DNA of 64,000 nt, taken from positions 11,178,146 through 11,242,145 of the forward strand of contig CM040743.1 in the NCBI GenBank assembly GCA_022829145.1, in the 5' to 3' direction. Source of the stretch: Albula goreensis (lineage: Eukaryota; Chordata; Actinopteri; Albuliformes; Albulidae). Below are positions 1-14,109 of this stretch, piece by piece. Under the pieces are notes generated by a model. It searched no databases, was not told the origin of the DNA, and worked only from the letters and a program-made list of their open reading frames with translations. The position numbers and the translations under genes were made by a program. How positions within the stretch are numbered: the first letter of the stretch is position 1; each line of letters begins with the position of its first letter.

Positions 1-1675
1 CGATTCAAAAAAGTAAAAGGGCATCTGCTATGCAAATAGCATTTCAAAATTAATAAATAAAGCTTACGTGCTCATAAAACTGAAATACCTATTATAAGCA
101 ATATTCAGTTTGCTAAACATCTTAACATGCAGCCATTCTCTCTGCATTCACTGATGTAGCCTGCAGAAAAGACAATGCACTGAGGGTTCTCAGCTGAACC
201 TGCAAATTGAGTTTTACTGCCCCGTTAGATGTTTTGTTATTTCACAAGATGGTGTGGCCAAGCCATTTTCTTGGATAATGACTTGCTGTCCTACCTCTTC
301 TCACAAAGAGACAATAAGACCAATACAATGCAGAACCTGCTGAATCCACTGTGCTGGTGTCAGACACTTACATAAAGTGTTTTTGTCCAAATTTGAATCA
401 ATGTGCAGGAACACAACATTCTGTCCATCACACCAGTAAACACGGTACAACTATACAGCTGCAACAAACAACTTTATTGGCGTTATCCAAAATGCTTTGT
501 TATGCCCATTTACGACAGCCCAATCTTCGCTGCTATGCAGCTGTGGGTGAGACCTAATCTGACCTGCTTTGACCTGGTCTATCCACAGTGTGCCACTGTT
601 TCACATTTCTAAATAAACCTGCTAAAGTCATGTTATGTGTCAAACTAAGACTTGTCATTGTCACTTAAAGTGAAGGACAAGGCAGATTGTGGTTAGATTG
701 AATGGAGAAAAAAACCTTGTGTTCCACCAGAGGGCTACTGGGTTAACCAACAGATGGAGAAGGAAGCAGGGAATCAAAAGACACAAGAGACCAACAAAGC
801 AAGTGTTTTCTGAGACATAAACACTAAAATGAAAGGAGGATAGGTGTTCATATGGCTTTGAATAGCCAGAAGCTACATTCTAGCCAAAGAAGCCTTTGAA
901 GCTTAGCTAAATCAACATTACTGTCAGATTAGGACATCCAAGAACAGGGTGGAAAAACAAGAGAAATCAAAGGAAGAGAAAAAGGGTAAAAGAAAACGTT
1001 TTTGCTCACTGATCAAAAACAGTTTCCCCAAATTGGCAAAATAAGATAAAAAATGAACCCTGTCAAAGATACCTTAAGTCTATAGAATCAGCCTAACGCT
1101 CACAAGGACTGGAAATCCAGGAAACAGGACAGAGAGATGCGGCCTGACAAAAGCACTCGGTAGGGGGATGCATGGGGTGGATTGTGAGTATAACAGTAGC
1201 TAAACCTAAACTGCAACAAAGCCTACAATGGAACACTAAAATGTGTGTTTTATTGTACATAAAACTACAGTTTTGGTACATTTCAATGTACCTCTACAAA
1301 TGCAATTTAATAAGGGAGACATTTATTGACTTATTTACGTTAGTTACAGCTCGTATTTTCATGTCAGTGATAATACATGTAAGTACAGCTGCAAGCAGCT
1401 GTTCCAAAATTAAGTAATAGAACACAACGTGGGGATCTGACTGATACAGCACTGGTTTTAGTGATATTTTTAGCTGCACCACCCAGTCAACTTTTATTGT
1501 GGTGACTGTGGTGTGTTTGGATGTCTTCTAATGATGTATTTTCAGCTATGTGCACTAGTAAATAAACTTTGGGCTCCTTTAGCCAAAGGTTCAGTGAATT
1601 ATTAAAATAATATACACTCTCAATGTTTGAACTCTTTTGTACCACCAGAAAGACAGATGCATCCTTTGCTGATTA
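1..1675. other. no gene recognised
   Basis: AT-rich single-copy-looking sequence. Short open frames begin with GTG or lie in low-information sequence and show no family resemblance. I see no splice-bounded exon, RNA gene or transposon here. Confidence 0.6.
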
Positions 1676-1900
1676 AGGGATATACTAATGAACGTGTAAA
1701 CATTTATAACAACTTGAGTAATATTTCATCAGTATTAGATTTATAGACATCTAATGACATGCAGTGTCATTGGCTCATTAATCAGGGATCTTTTAATATA
1801 TCAAATTTCATCAGAATTTGATTTATAGGCATTATAAATCTAATACTGATTAAAGTTGATATACTCAATTTGACATACAGGCATTATAAATAAATAACAC
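1676..1900. repeat. fold-back cluster, possible old MITE
   Basis: An 18-base segment at 1728-1745 (atcagtattagatttata) recurs as a perfect inverted copy at 1833-1850. A third, direct and slightly diverged copy covers about 1808-1832 and resembles 1726-1750. Outside the perfect arms the similarity continues weakly (actcaagttg-like against actcaatttg-like sequence). Two direct copies plus one inverted copy in 125 bases suggest a fold-back or MITE-like element, or a local inverted duplication. No transposase is present and I do not recognise the family. Confidence 0.45.
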
Positions 1901-2199
1901 AATCTGCCATTCGCTCAGAAAAAAACAAATAATACCACCTATAATGGGACACAACAAAGAGGAAATCACATGTATGCTCATATTGGAGAAGACCTGGAAT
2001 CCATGCAAATAATGGAAAGGAGTCTGAACTGAAGGGAGAAGTAGTCAGCTGACAAGCAGGTGGCTCTTGACACAAACAATGCAGAGGATGGATGCACTAC
2101 CACTGCTTTAAAATTATAGTGCTAGCACATTTTTTTCCAAAGCCGGGTATCATGGTACTTTTTTAAGAACCATTACACTGTGCAGGATGTGGATGGGCC
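1901..2199. other. no gene recognised
   Basis: Ordinary AT-rich sequence between two repeats; nothing identifiable. Confidence 0.5.
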
Positions 2200-2625
2200 C
2201 CATTCTCTTGTACAGAATCAAGACTGAGCTAATGCAGACTGTGGCCAACGGCCCCATGGGGCAGGGTGTAATTGGCTATGGTGTCACTGAGTGAGGGTAG
2301 GGCTTGGCTGGCACTGATGACCATGACTCATCCCTCACTAGCAGATCCCGTTGATCAATTAGGTACCCGCAGTCTGCCTGTGCAAAGCTGCGCACCAAGT
2401 GTCTTCCTCTGACTCATGGCTGTGCAAGCTAAACTTGCCTGTGGAGTGTGCTGTGTAAAGAGGTGGCAGCTGGCATCCCATGTTTGAGAGGAGAGCCGAC
2501 GCAGGTCTGTGCTCCCTCAATGACAGAGTGGAGGGTAACATAATGAGTGGCCATTATTGTTTGCCATGAAAAGTTGTGAGAAAAACAAGAGGAGCACTCA
2601 AAGGGAGGATACATATACTACTTAA
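2200..2625 (+). repeat. old SINE-like dispersed repeat
   Basis: This block is richer in G and C than its flanks. In order it carries segments resembling a dispersed repeat I know from fish genomes: a 'gggcagggtgtaattggct' type box near 2258, a 'cttgcctgtg' box near 2433, and a 'gaggtggcagctggca' to 'gaggagagcc' run near 2459-2500. It ends in A- and T-rich sequence near 2670-2690. The copy is strongly diverged. Assignment rests on remembered consensus motifs, so family and exact ends are uncertain; a MITE is an alternative. Confidence 0.4.
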
Positions 2626-3667
2626 GTATTGAAATGACAGATCTGTTTTACAACGCTGACATTCCTGATAAAATTAAAAATAATTTTTTTTTATCAAAAA
2701 TATGCTTGTGGGAAATCCTGTCATTTAAATTTGATGTTTTTACTGAGCTATGGCAGATTACTTCAGGCAACTGAGGCCTATACACTTGTCTGTGTTTATA
2801 TATCAGATCTGCATTGCTTTTTTCAGTACAAAGGAACTTCTAGTGAGGACTTTCTTCATCATGCAGTAATGTTACTCCATTTTTTCATAAATATGGACAT
2901 ATATTTACTTTTGATATGCATTGGAGCTGAAAGGGTTAATGCACAATTTTATGATCAAATATAATTATGGACTTAACAGGCATTTCCATTTAAATGAATT
3001 GGGGAAGATGATAAATTCAATGGCAAATTTGAAACATTTTTTTGGCTGCAACTCCTGCAATCTTTATTCATTAACAAAAGAGTCAGATATTTTCAGAACA
3101 ACATGTTCTTGTGTAGTGGCATACCATTGCTCAAACAGTTACATATATTACCAGAAAGTAAAAAGACACAAAATCAGTTCATTTTAAGTATGAAATTCAG
3201 TAAACATTTATCTTTAAAATTTACTTTCAACTGAATAAGTGTGCTGTGCATTTCCTCCACAACAACAGTTTGGCAAGTTCATTTTCATGATCGCTGAAAT
3301 TGCCAGACTGTGTCAGTGAAGACCAAAATGAATGCACTTAATTGTGAGCCAACAAATGTTGAGTGTTCTCGGCCCATAGTTATTTCCCCCTGAAGAGAAT
3401 CTATTTGACTGCCTGACAGAAAGTTTGAATCTCAGCAATCTGAGCTGCGCATATCTTGTGAAGTAACCCAACATCAATCATAGTCATTAACACATTTTGC
3501 TGAAAAGTCTTGCCAGTACAAAGGTCAGTATACAGCTGAGGCATTTTACAAATGTGTTGTCATTTTAGGACTTTACTAGCTTTAACATCAAATTAAATAT
3601 AGTATATATTTAAATGTAGTAAATAATGAATTCCCAAACTTAATCCATAAAAAGTTATGGCACAGGG
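2626..3667. other. no gene recognised
   Basis: AT-rich; two overlapping short ORFs at 2731-3187 have no recognisable features. Nothing else seen. Confidence 0.55.
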
Positions 3668-3670
3668 ACA

Positions 3671-3716
<46 letters not shown>
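3668..3716. repeat. (CA)n microsatellite
   Basis: Nearly pure CA dinucleotide run of about 49 bases with one CATA interruption near its start. Confidence 0.97.
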
Positions 3717-5952
<2,236 letters not shown>

Positions 5953-6300
5953 GGTAATTTTATGAAGTACACCTTTTGCCCTCAGCACAGCTAGGATTCA
6001 TTGGAACAAGGATTATGGACTCAACAAGGGGTCAAAAGTGGAGAAAAAGTCTGGTCCCTGATGACTCCAGTGCTACCACCTTTGACCCGAATTAGCTGGT
6101 GATGGATTTCAACTCTGAATACTTTGTTAACCAATCCCATCCCAGGTGGATTGAGATCTGGTGACTGAGCAGCCACTGTCGTAAGCCGCACTCAATGTTA
6201 TGTTCCCTTAGTTCCTGGACAAACCTCACCTTGTGGCACAGAGCATTATCCTACTGAAAAAGACCATTCACAGAGGATATTCACTGCTGTGAACGGATCC
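5953..6300 (-). mobile_element. Tc1-like transposon fragment
   Basis: Read on the plus strand this follows a fish Tc1 element whose transposase lies on the minus strand. It has a TIR-like start (tttatgaagtacacc), a 'ttttgccctcagcac' box, 'gactcaacaagg', then 'ggattgagatctggtgactg' at about 6139-6158 and 'gcattatcctactgaaa' at about 6242. These are the usual 3' part of the transposase gene and the adjoining end, in the expected order and spacing. The 5' two thirds of the gene is missing after about 6300. Heavily diverged and not functional. No target-site duplication was identified. Confidence 0.6.
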
Positions 6301-6654
6301 AGAATAGAGTAAATAGCCTTATCGGAAAACACTTCTTTCTCGGGATACAGACAATGAGAGTGAGAATAGAAATTGGTGTAAAACTGGACAATCCATGGGA
6401 TGATAAACAGGTCACACAATTACTATTATCAAGTATCTTAATATGTCTCTGAAACCGAGACAATGAGATAAGCTACACAATCCGCAGGTCATGTTTTATT
6501 TTACCTAGTAAACCTGCCTGACTTTAGTTTGATTATTTTTATTGTTTTCAAAGGAAATTCTATTTAATGACTGAAAGCCATTTCAAGCAATATTGTTTTT
6601 AGGAGTGGCCACCCTGCCTCCCTCACCTCAGCTATGTAAATACACTTTCATGAC
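6301..6654. other. no gene recognised
   Basis: Interval between two oppositely oriented Tc1 fossils. It could be diverged transposon sequence, but I see no diagnostic motif. Confidence 0.4.
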
Positions 6655-7515
6655 TCAAAAGACACCAGACAAAATAAGACTTATGGGACTCATTTGAATG
6701 GCAGAAACCAACTACTCATGAAGAGGAATAGGAATTCTCTTCTCAAGTTTGCCAAAAGGTACAAAGGTGACCGTCAAGAGTGTATTGACAGTCAAAAGAG
6801 AAACTTGGCAACATGTTGGGCAGTGTGGACCGCATTATATCTAGCTAGAATCAAACACTTCATTGCACTTCATTGCGTCACCTTGCTGCATCAAGACCTA
6901 GATGACCTGCCAGCCTTAAAGGAGCTATGAAATCCGTTTTGTAACTGATCATTTCACATAAGAATGTCAGGCCATCCTTCTGTCAGCTGAAGCATTGCTG
7001 AGTCACGGCATCAAGACAATGATCCGAAACACATAAATAAAACCCAATCAGAATGATTTACGAACAAAACATTTTAGAGTGTTCCAGATCTTAACCCCAT
7101 CACTGTGGCAGAAACTGAAATATGGGAAGCGCTTGCTCAAAAAGCCACAGATGCCAATGAGCTGGAGCTGTTCTGCATGGAGAAATGTGAATCAATTCCT
7201 CCACGGCCCTGTGAGAGACTGATCAGTAACTATAGGAAGCTGAATTTCACTGCAGTCATTGTAGCTGAAGGTGGCATAACAAGTTATGGAGTTTAAAGAG
7301 GAGATTAAGTTTTTGACAGTTTTCTTGTGTGTTGCATAACTTCAATGAGTAAATGAAATAAACATGGATTTCAACCTACTTTAATATCAATGTTGTGTTT
7401 TTGTTCATGTTATCCCCTTTTATCCCATATTAGATTTCAGTTAAGGATCAGCTAACATTTTTGTCAGCAATATGCAAAAATGCAGAAAATCATTCGGTGG
7501 GAAATATTTTACCCC
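6655..7515 (+). mobile_element. Tc1-like transposon fossil
   Basis: Plus-strand remnants of a Tc1 transposase. At about 6700-6770 the translation gives a 'GRNQLLMKRNRNSLLKFAKR' stretch, matching the family's GRKPLLSxKNxKARLxFAK region. At about 7015 there is 'caagacaatgatccgaaacac', matching the QQDNDPKHT catalytic block. At 7190-7260 comes 'cctccacggccctgtgagag' and a C-terminal AAxGGxTSY-like ending. Beyond the gene, 7440-7510 resembles the usual terminal region (gatttcag, gatcagctaacat, tatgcaaaaa). The central third, including the first catalytic Asp region, is deleted or scrambled and several frames are needed. It is a different subfamily from the copy at 5953-6300. Confidence 0.75.
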
Positions 7516-8363
7516 AGTACAATAATTATGGCTTTGAAGGGAATATAGACTGAAACAAAACAGGTCAGGCACACTTTTAAAGTCAGCATGGTTGATTATT
7601 CGCAGTTGCAGAGAGTGATATTATTGCACTCAGGAATAATCAGGTGTGTCAGCTGGTTTAAAGAACAGCAGATAACATGCTACCTACCAACTGTGACAAA
7701 TGCAATATTTTGTAGCGCTCTACACCTTTCTAACAGTACCATTATAAATCACCTTTTCATTTTTCCTCTTTAACACATTCCCTTTAATTACTTTCTTGCT
7801 GACTAAACAGAAAACAAAGTAACTACTCACCATCTTAATGTTATTTCTATATGTAATACTTCCTCTTGATGGCAGGAGAGGTAATTATCATAGGAAAATG
7901 CAATTTAATACCATAAATTAGTGAGAAATGAGAGGTATCTTTTCAGAAGTTGTCAGAGAAAACTGTTTTGTCTTGTTTTTTTTTCTTTTACAGGACGCCC
8001 TGTCTGAAGAGGTGCTCTTCTACATTCATATGATCTACCGCATAGCTAATCATTGTTAATGGAGTCTGGGACTGAATAGCAGTGGCTGAGGTATTTAATA
8101 TCTCTGTTCATTTCTTTGATTCCCATGGTGGACACACACAAACCTAATTCAATCAAGCTGACCCTCATCCCCATAAGGACCAATGGGGCTTGTAGGGATC
8201 CCCCATATTCTGGAGGACTGAAAATCAAAGAACCTGGAAATGGCTCCTGTTGCTGTATTTATCTGAGGTTTTTGTACTTTCTCTAGTACTCTCCATCACC
8301 TATCTGGATTTCTTCTGTATGATTCTGAATGCTGAATGCACTTGAAGCTCTCAACATAGTAAC
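7516..8363. other. no gene recognised
   Basis: AT-rich sequence; nothing identifiable beyond short chance ORFs. Confidence 0.5.
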
Positions 8364-8401
8364 TGTTAAATGTAGCAATATCTTTATTGCTACATTTAAC
8401 A
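8364..8401. repeat. perfect 17-bp hairpin, 4-base loop
   Basis: The left arm at 8364-8380 (tgttaaatgtagcaata) and right arm at 8385-8401 are exact reverse complements, separated by tctt. The stem does not extend beyond 17 base pairs. It is not followed by a T-run and is shorter than a typical microRNA precursor. It may be a local snap-back duplication. Confidence 0.9.
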
Positions 8402-8639
8402 TATATAGCATAACTACATCCTTTTTAATGTACCTGACATCATCATTAATCCTTAGCATGCATATTATAGTATTCAGTCATTTATTTCTGATTAAATTTT
8501 CAGAAAAATATCTATTTTGTTTCAAACTGTCCCATAATGACCTATTCATTTACTTATTCATTCATATTACTTTTCTTTCTTTGCTTTAATTTTTCTTTAA
8601 CCTGTACAAAAAACTGAAAAAAAAAACCTCTGACAAATA

Positions 8640-9190
8640 CACCAGCGGGGGCTGATGGGATATATCCAAAAGTTCTGAGGGAACTATGGGAAACCCAATA
8701 CCAACTGATAGTTATTTTAAGCAATCATTTTAAACTAGAGAAATACCAGATGATTGGAGACAATAGTATAATACCAATACATAAGAAAGGGGACCATACT
8801 GACCCAGGTAATTGCAGGCCTGTCACCTTAACTTGCACTGCATGTAATCTATCATTATGGTAAAATTGACATTACTCCTTCAAAACAGCAGTAAATTAAA
8901 TGACAGCCAGAATGGGTTTCACAAGTAGAGACCCAAAAACCCTCATGGAATTTTCTGAGGAAGCTGCAATGTGTATTGACTTGAAGCAGGCCAGGATAGT
9001 AAATATTTGGACTTCCTCCGAAGCATTTGACAAAGTACCACATAAGAGGCTCATAGTCAACACGGTCATCAATAGGCATTATGGGAGTTATCACAGAAAG
9101 GGTCTGCCATTGGTTGATCAGCAGAATACAAACAGTAACTGTGGGACGAATCATATCAGAGAAGGGTTTTTAAGTACAGGCTTGATGAGG
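8640..9190 (+). mobile_element. CR1/L2-like LINE reverse transcriptase fragment
   Basis: The plus strand encodes the core of a non-LTR reverse transcriptase in broken frames. A DGIYPKVLRELW segment at about 8654-8690 matches the family's DGIxPxVLKEL region. An EIPDDWR-like segment at about 8738 lies in a shifted frame. Next come IIPIHKKGDHTDPGNCRPVTLT (shown in part: PIHKKG and DPGNCRPV) at about 8770-8830, then SQNGF at about 8907, YLDF, and EAFDKVPHKRL at about 9020-9050. The order matches domains 1-4 of the CR1/L2 group. The YADD catalytic box, the endonuclease and the 3' tail are absent. Multiple frameshifts mark it as an old 5'- and 3'-truncated copy. Confidence 0.8.
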
Positions 9191-9879
9191 AGCTCGATAC
9201 TCTGTCAGTTTGTGTTCAGGTTAGTGCAGTCTTGTCAAGCTAAACTGCCTGGTCTCTTAATTATATGTTCTTATTCTTATATACTTAGCTCTGATTTAAA
9301 TGTTAACTTTATGTCACTGCTAACTGGAGAAGATAATCGAAAATGTGTTTCAGCGTACTGTAGGCTATACACTTACCTATATACCACACTTTATGCATTG
9401 AATACAATGACCTTGAACCTGCAATTACTCAATTAGGATGGTTCACCATTTAAAGCAGCAAAGCAAGCTGCATCAAACACATGTAAAAACACAATGTGAA
9501 ATGAAACCATTCCTTGCGCAGCAACAGAAAGGATGGAGTCGACACTGACATGGTCAGGATTTTATTCAAGTCTGTGTGATTCCTCGATGTATATATTATT
9601 GCCTGCATTAGCACTACTTCTGCTTACTCACTACTTTAGTGGAGCACACTACCTTAGGGACTCTGTACAATATTTTATATTGAAAAAAAGACTTAAACAT
9701 TTTTTTTCATGGAGACAAAGAGGCGTTCGTTCCTCTGTGATTTCAATTCGAATAACCTCGACCTCCATGTACAAAGTGATACCGTTCATTTTATCGATTG
9801 GCTCCTAATTGGCTGCAGATAAAAGGCTTAAGTGTACGTCTCTGTACTTTGAGATGAATATGTGTCCACAAGGAAGGGG
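9191..9879. other. no gene recognised
   Basis: May include further decayed LINE sequence just after 9190, but no diagnostic motif is visible. Confidence 0.4.
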
Positions 9880-10110
9880 GTTTAAGTAAAAGCACCCTAA
9901 TGACTGCACTTGAGGCTGCACTTGGCCCTTCCTTATCTGCCATTTTGTTGAGGATCCGCTGTTATCTCCGGGGACATCAGCCTGAGACATGTGACAGGTG
10001 ATGGGCCTGTCCCCTTCCCTGCAATATAACTGGCATCCAGAGAGGCACAAGTTAATTAGGACTACTAAAGGTAAATCAAACCAGCTAAGGCTCAAGGGGT
10101 CTGGATTTTA
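9880..10110. promoter_or_regulatory. candidate conserved noncoding element
   Basis: A less AT-rich, complex block within AT-rich surroundings. It holds an open minus-strand frame of 96 codons (9805-10095) without splice-like ends, and homeodomain-type cores (aagttaattagga near 10049). Its composition is like that of vertebrate conserved noncoding elements. No alignment was possible, so this is a guess. Confidence 0.2.
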
Positions 10111-11917
10111 TTAACATTAGTAATTAAACTCAGTAATTACATTAAAATGGTATGTTTTAAAGGGCTTCTATTTTTAGTGATGACAGTATTATCATAGAGG
10201 GGGATGTTTAAAGCTGACATTATTTTCTTGCTTTACTCAGTCTGCAGTTTCCTGAAGCGTCTGTAGAGGTAGGAGCATCGTAAAATCACTCATGTGAAAC
10301 AAGTGTGTCTCCTGAAACTGTTTGTAGTGTGATACCCATTTATATGATGGTAGTACCACCTTATGAAGCAAGTGTGTATAATGGTATTACATTTATAAGG
10401 TAAGATAAACACCATAAATCATGTATCTATCAATGTTCTCTATTCTCAGGTCACACAGAGGATTGGTGTAGTTAAACATTCAGATCTTAAAGAGTCTCTT
10501 ATACATCTCCGCCAGTGACAGTCTTAGGTAATGTAATAATCATTATAAGCAATTATTAAAATGATCATTTTCTTAATGTGAGATGATTTGGAAATGAAAA
10601 TGACTTTATATTACAGGTGGAAATATGTACTCATTAGCCTAAATACAGTGAAACGCTACATATCAGGTAATTTTTGAAAAAGCACTGCAGGTTTTTGAAG
10701 AATTGAGACCAGCACCCATTGTCTTAATTTATGCAGCATTCTGTGTGAGCAAAGGGAAAAATAATGCTATTCCAGATGGCCTCAAAAATACCTGAGGAAC
10801 AAATGCTAAAATGCCCTCTCCTGTCTCACTTTCCATTACTTCACATTCACTTCAGACTGAATTTATGTGCTCTCTAATATATCATATGTTATCATACATA
10901 ATCAGTTAAATTTTGTCCTTAACAAGATGTGACTTACATTCCCGAGGAACTGCATGCAGTACTGGGCCTGCAGACTGGCACCCCCTGCTGGACCGTGCAT
11001 TCTGACTGTATTATTTATTTTTATGACGTCTGGGACAATGCTAGGATGGACTGTTACTTTAATCGAAATTCTTACCCAGAGGGTAATCAGTATTGCTTTC
11101 CATTCTCACTGATATTTGAACCATATTGTACAGTTTAGCCTTGGAGTGCTCATAACTGTGCGGTGTCTGCAGGTGGCTGAGGAGATATCAATCCATAGGG
11201 CCCCTGTATGCACACTCACCCTCTATTTTCCTGCATTCCAGCTTTGCTGATTGCACAGGGACAATAAAAATCTACATGCTCTTTCAACAGCCTCTGCAAA
11301 ACCCCTGTAAGGGATACTGTGCTCTCGGCATGCAGATTCAGATTATTACTATGCAGCCTATGTACTGTTGGCTGTTACGAGTTTCCTGGAGTGCAATTAT
11401 GACAGAATTACAATTAGAGGAATAGTGGGCTGGTTTCACAGGGTTTTTCCACCATCAAAAACTTAATATCAAAATCATATATCAGCACTGACTGTAGCCT
11501 CATATATTTGGTGCATAGAACTTTATCGCATGGCCCAGCTGGTCTTGCACTGCAGGCAGAATGGAGGTAATGTTCTCCTACGTCTATATATTTGATGTTA
11601 TAGTTTGAACATATGAAAATGATTGAAGTTACCAACATAAAAAGCATATGAGGCAATAACTTCAACAAATGCAATAGCAGCATCAGCTGGCCGTATTCGT
11701 GCCAAGGGGTTTTTCCCCCGTGGAGGTGGTGACTGCAGAGAAGTGATGAAAGTGCAACAGCTGTTAACGTTAGCTATGCTAGTGTCAAGTAGGAAAATCC
11801 CAGTAGCCTCAAAACAAAAACACCAGCATACCTTATCACTGACAACATCATGTCAGATATCAGACTGTGTCCATCATTTACTTTTACATTGCAGAAGCTG
11901 AGTGGACTTAATGAAGC
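10111..11917. other. no gene recognised
   Basis: Long AT-rich stretch. ORFs at 10929-11138 (+) and 11414-11683 (-) show no recognisable family or splice context. Confidence 0.5.
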
Positions 11918-12000
11918 TAGCTAGTTAGGCAGCAAAACAAAAAAACCAGATTAGTAAAATGGAGTCTCCTTGATCAGATAAAAGGCTGCCTAACTAGCTA
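11918..12000. repeat. 16-bp perfect inverted repeat
   Basis: The left arm tagctagttaggcagc at 11918-11933 and right arm gctgcctaactagcta at 11985-12000 are exact reverse complements separated by 51 bases. The flanks are rich in further tagctag/ctaacta repeats (11765-12110), as seen in small fold-back transposons of fish. No transposase and no clear target-site duplication. Confidence 0.75.
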
Positions 12001-14109
12001 ACTAGCATCCTAGCTAAACAGTATGGATTAGGATGCTCATTGCAACAAATTGGATAGATTTCAAAATCTGTACTCTGTTCATTGCCAGATAATTTAGATA
12101 GCTAGCCAGCTAATGTAATCATCCTGGGAACCAGCAGCAGTCTGACAGGGTGTAATGTAAACCTGCAGCATTTTGCCATATTTTTGAGAAGTACTATTGA
12201 GTCATACCCCCTCCCTCAACCCAATTTATTTGAAATTCCCAGATGTCGCTGAAGCCTACATCCATCTGCTGACAAGTAGGCACTAAACTAAGATAAGTGT
12301 GCACAGATCACTTGGACTGTAATCCATTTGTTCTCTAAGCAATGAGTACACTCTCCCACTCACTGCTTGGGCAGGCAAAGTACCGTATCCATTGCTTTGC
12401 CTGGGTATACCTTATCTGCACTTCCTACACAGCATTCACCAGATGTCCTTTCAATCCTGACATATGGCTAATGCGTGTCAGAGACGACTTACCCTGGTCC
12501 ATGGAGCTGCTGGGTCTGCTGGTTTGTGTTTTCCACACATCATCAACCGGTTCAGACACAAGAACTCAAAATTATACAAACAACTTCAGTGACAATAAAC
12601 CCCTCCAAGAGCAGGGTTGACCACCTAAGAGATTTATGGTATGAAAGTGGTCTGGATCAAAACACAGGAATGTTATGTTAAAATCTCCAGACATCAGATT
12701 TTTTTGGCTGAAAACTTGGGGCTATCCTCTTTCATATCAATACTAAGGTGTACTTTTTCAGATAGACTTACATTTCTGAAGTACCAGATTATGACATATG
12801 TGTGATTTAGTTATGCCATTTATATTATATTACAGCCAATTCTTTCATTTCATGGAATTAAAAATGAAATCAGGATATAATTCAATATTACATATTGAGA
12901 CCATAATTTAGCGTTTCACTCTTTATAAAACATATGTATCATGAAGCAAGCATTACCATTTTAGAGAAGATCATTCATGAGGAAAAGACAAAAGTCACAT
13001 TGCACCTAATTACACTTCCTCCATGGCCATCAAGGTATATATAACATGCAGAAATCTTCAATAACTTATTGTCAGGATATATCCTATTAATGAATACATT
13101 TCAGAAGAAAGAAATCCGCAAATAAAATGAAAGTTAATGAGGTGCAAAAGGCATGTGTTGTCTGACATGAAAGCAATGCAGCCTGACACAGTCATTACAC
13201 AGGGAACATGGATCAATACCAGGCTAGACTGAAACTCCCCAGGCATGTAAAATATCAGGAGAGAATTTCTTCTGCCGGTGCATCCAGCATTGACACATTC
13301 CTCCTTGGATTCAGTTTTTTAGGTGTTTTATGTTATTTTTATTTTTTGGTGCTGACCCACACAATATGAATGTATGTACAAGGCTATTTAAGCCTCCCTC
13401 GCTGTGTGTGTGGGCATATGCAGTGTCAGTGTGAGTGCATGTGTTTCTGTGTATGTACATGCAGGAGAAAAAAACTCCAGTGGTAAAGAGCAGAATCTCC
13501 AGCTGTGAGATTTGCAATTTTAATGAGAGTTTTAAAATCTCTGCAGAAATGTCCAATGCAATGATACCTTTATGTTGGTAAGCCCTGGAAAAAAAGACTT
13601 CGAATCAGACATGTATGGTCTTGGAAGATATGCTTGATTCTCACTGGTTTGCAATGCTTCCCACCCACTCCATTTGTGTGACATTATTCACAGCAGGAGG
13701 CTGAAATGCTGTGGTAATTAGTTAAATACAATGAACTGGAAATAAAAGCACCCTGCGTTTATAACCAGTTTTAATGACCGGTTTTTGAATTTGAAAAGCC
13801 CACGTGATCATGTGACGACCAAATGGCAAACTAATGGAAAGGCAACTTCATCAACATGATAGACATCACGTTGGGCTATCAGTTTAAATTCTGAATTTTA
13901 AAGCGATGTTTAACACAAGAAACACTTTTTCAGTAAATGGAAACAAAATGTTTAACAAAGCACTCTGGCAGGGAACTTCAACTGAAAAGCATATAAACTA
14001 AACAAAAACTGTATGAAAGAAGGTTGAAGTCAATTTGAATAGTCAATTTATACTACAATTCAAGTGAAGATTAGTATTCCATTGAATTTTACAAATCTGA
14101 GCTGCTGGA
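12001..14109. other. no gene recognised; one E-box palindrome
   Basis: Mostly AT-rich sequence. At 13801-13816, cacgtgatcatgtgac joins a CACGTG E-box to a near-palindromic CATGTG, a possible bHLH site. A GT-rich diffuse stretch covers 13399-13460. No exon or RNA gene recognised. Confidence 0.5.
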
